The notes below the pieces were generated by a model. That model had not been told where the DNA came from, ran no database searches, and was given only the letters and a program-made list of their open reading frames with translations. A stretch of DNA of 6,203 nucleotides from Peptoniphilus_A sp050943655 (lineage in GTDB: Bacteria > Bacillota > Clostridia > Tissierellales > Peptoniphilaceae): contig NZ_JBMNPQ010000083.1 in the NCBI RefSeq assembly GCF_050943655.1, positions 1-6,203 of the forward strand, read 5' to 3'. Below are positions 5,303 through 6,203 of this stretch, one piece after another (the first letter of the stretch is position 1; each line of letters begins with the position of its first letter). Both the position numbers and the translations under genes were made by a program.

Positions 5303-6100
5303 CTACACCAATACATGTTCTTTCTTAAGAAGTTCAACTACAAAATCTACATTTGCATCAAGTGAACCTTTATCGATCATTGTTCCGGTTTCTGATTTTT
5401 CTGGTGCATACACTTCTTTAACCCAAGTTTTTGATCCTTTTTGTCCGATTCTTTCTGGATCAAGGTTTAAACTTTCTGCTGTTAAGTTGTGAATTTCTTG
5501 AGTTTCTGCTATGTCGTTTCTTCCAAGTGCAAATTTTGATGGTTTGCCTACAGAGTCTTTTAAAGATGTTACAACGAAAGGTGTGTTTAATTTAACTGTT
5601 TCTGTGCCGCCTTTAGTTTGTCTTTTTACTTCGTAGCTTCCGTCGATGTAATCAATTTTACTTACATAAGTTACTTGGTTCATTTCTAGAAATTCTGCTA
5701 GTTGTGGTCCTACTTGACCTGTATCTCCGTCCATTGTTTGGTCGCCTGTAAAGATGATATCAAAGTCAGCTATTGATTTTGCTGCTTCTGATAGGGCGTA
5801 GGATGTTGCGATAGTGTCTGATCCTCTAAACTCAAGACCTTGTAGTAGATAAACTTCGTCAGCTCCCATTGCTATGCAGTCTCTTAAGTCTTTTTCTGCG
5901 CTAGGTGGTCCCATTGTAAGGACAGAAATTTTAACGTCTTCATTTACTTGTTCTTTTATATTTAGTGCGAATTTAAGTCCGCATAGATCAGATGGATTTA
6001 TAATCATTTTTAGGCCATCTCTAATTAGATTGTTAGTTTCTGGATCTATTCTTGCGTTTGTTACGTCAGGAACAGTCTTAATACAAACTAAAATATTCAT
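5303..6100 (-). CDS. etfB: Electron transfer flavoprotein, beta subunit
   Basis: A 265-residue protein starting MNILVCIKTVPDVTNARIDP, as EtfB proteins do. Conserved pieces in order are NPSDLCGLKFAL at 35-46, VLTMGPPSAEKDLRDCIAMG at 60-79, FRGSDTIATSYAL at 91-103, DGDTGQVGPQLAEFL at 124-138, and the family signature region VKRQTKGGTETVKLNTPFVV at 158-177. EtfB binds AMP in classical ETFs, whose motif is DDDCNQTGQ. The DGDT-QVGP form here is the one found in electron-bifurcating ETFs, where a second FAD sits in this site. That points to bifurcation with an acyl-CoA dehydrogenase or similar partner, as an inference. The ATG follows AGGAGG (6106-6111 on the opposite strand). It is the first gene of the pair and etfA follows directly. 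Confidence 0.95.
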   Translation of the reverse strand: MNILVCIKTVPDVTNARIDPETNNLIRDGLKMIINPSDLCGLKFALNIKEQVNEDVKISVLTMGPPSAEKDLRDCIAMGADEVYLLQGLEFRGSDTIATSYALSEAAKSIADFDIIFTGDQTMDGDTGQVGPQLAEFLEMNQVTYVSKIDYIDGSYEVKRQTKGGTETVKLNTPFVVTSLKDSVGKPSKFALGRNDIAETQEIHNLTAESLNLDPERIGQKGSKTWVKEVYAPEKSETGTMIDKGSLDANVDFVVELLKKEHVLV

Positions 6101-6203
6101 TATTTCCTCCTATATAATAGTAATATTTTGATTTAACATATATAGTATAACGCAAATGAGAAGATTCTTGTAGTAGATTATATATTTTATGAAGATATTT
6201 TAT
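6101..6203 (-). promoter_or_regulatory. etfBA upstream region with candidate promoter
   Basis: This AT-rich stretch upstream of etfB contains the ribosome-binding site AGGAGG and two candidate -10 boxes on the minus strand: TATACT at 6144-6149 and a perfect TATAAT at 6177-6182. No good -35 box lies 17 bases upstream of the first; the -35 region of the second falls at or past the window edge. I saw no Rex-type TTGTGAA inverted repeat and no gene on either strand here. The promoter location is therefore uncertain. Confidence 0.35.

Noticed and set aside
5874..6131. Plus-strand open frame opposite the start of etfB
   Set aside because: It is antisense to the conserved N-terminus of EtfB and has no family resemblance.
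1..6203. Search for tRNA, CRISPR array, insertion sequence or defence genes
   Set aside because: No cloverleaf, regularly spaced repeats, transposase motifs or terminal inverted repeats were seen; nearly all the sequence is explained by housekeeping genes and their control sites.

Overview
This window is ordinary housekeeping DNA from a low-GC, AT-rich anaerobic member of the Bacillota. Three signs point there: strong AGGAGG ribosome-binding sites, TTG starts on two genes, and an etfBA operon of the kind common in fermentative anaerobes. Gene content and protein style fit Clostridia or Tissierellia (the Peptoniphilaceae are a guess), but I cannot name a genus.

Left part (1-767, + strand): the C-terminal half of a Rad3/XPD (DinG-like) superfamily 2 DNA helicase, cut by the window edge. 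Centre-left (about 780-3063, + strand): a promoter and a short leader holding a terminator-like hairpin, then rpmG (L33), secE, nusG, rplK (L11) and rplA (L1), closed by an intrinsic terminator. rpmG (49 codons) is real. Both intergenic gaps next to rplK (upstream of rplK and upstream of rplA) carry a small RNA hairpin that resembles the L1-binding site of 23S rRNA and ends just before the Shine-Dalgarno sequence. This suggests L1 represses its own operon at two points.

Centre (3095-4241, + strand): a perfect-consensus promoter, a ribosomal protein L10 leader RNA with a terminator hairpin in the leader, then rplJ (L10) and rplL (L7/L12) and a strong terminator. rpoB does not follow rplL, unlike the arrangement in many bacteria.

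Right part (4250-6203, - strand): a convergent etfBA operon encoding both subunits of an electron transfer flavoprotein. EtfB carries a DGDT-GQVGP motif of the kind associated with flavin-based electron bifurcation. EtfA differs from the textbook sequence at several FAD-contact positions. A bidirectional hairpin separates it from rplL.

Together the first two operons supply the ribosomal stalk (L10, L7/L12), the stalk base (L11), the L1 stalk, L33, the Sec translocase subunit SecE and the transcription factor NusG. The main interest is in the RNA regulation (two L1 sites, the L10 leader, two leader terminators) and in the unusual ETF. I saw no mobile element, CRISPR array, tRNA, rRNA or clearly novel system.
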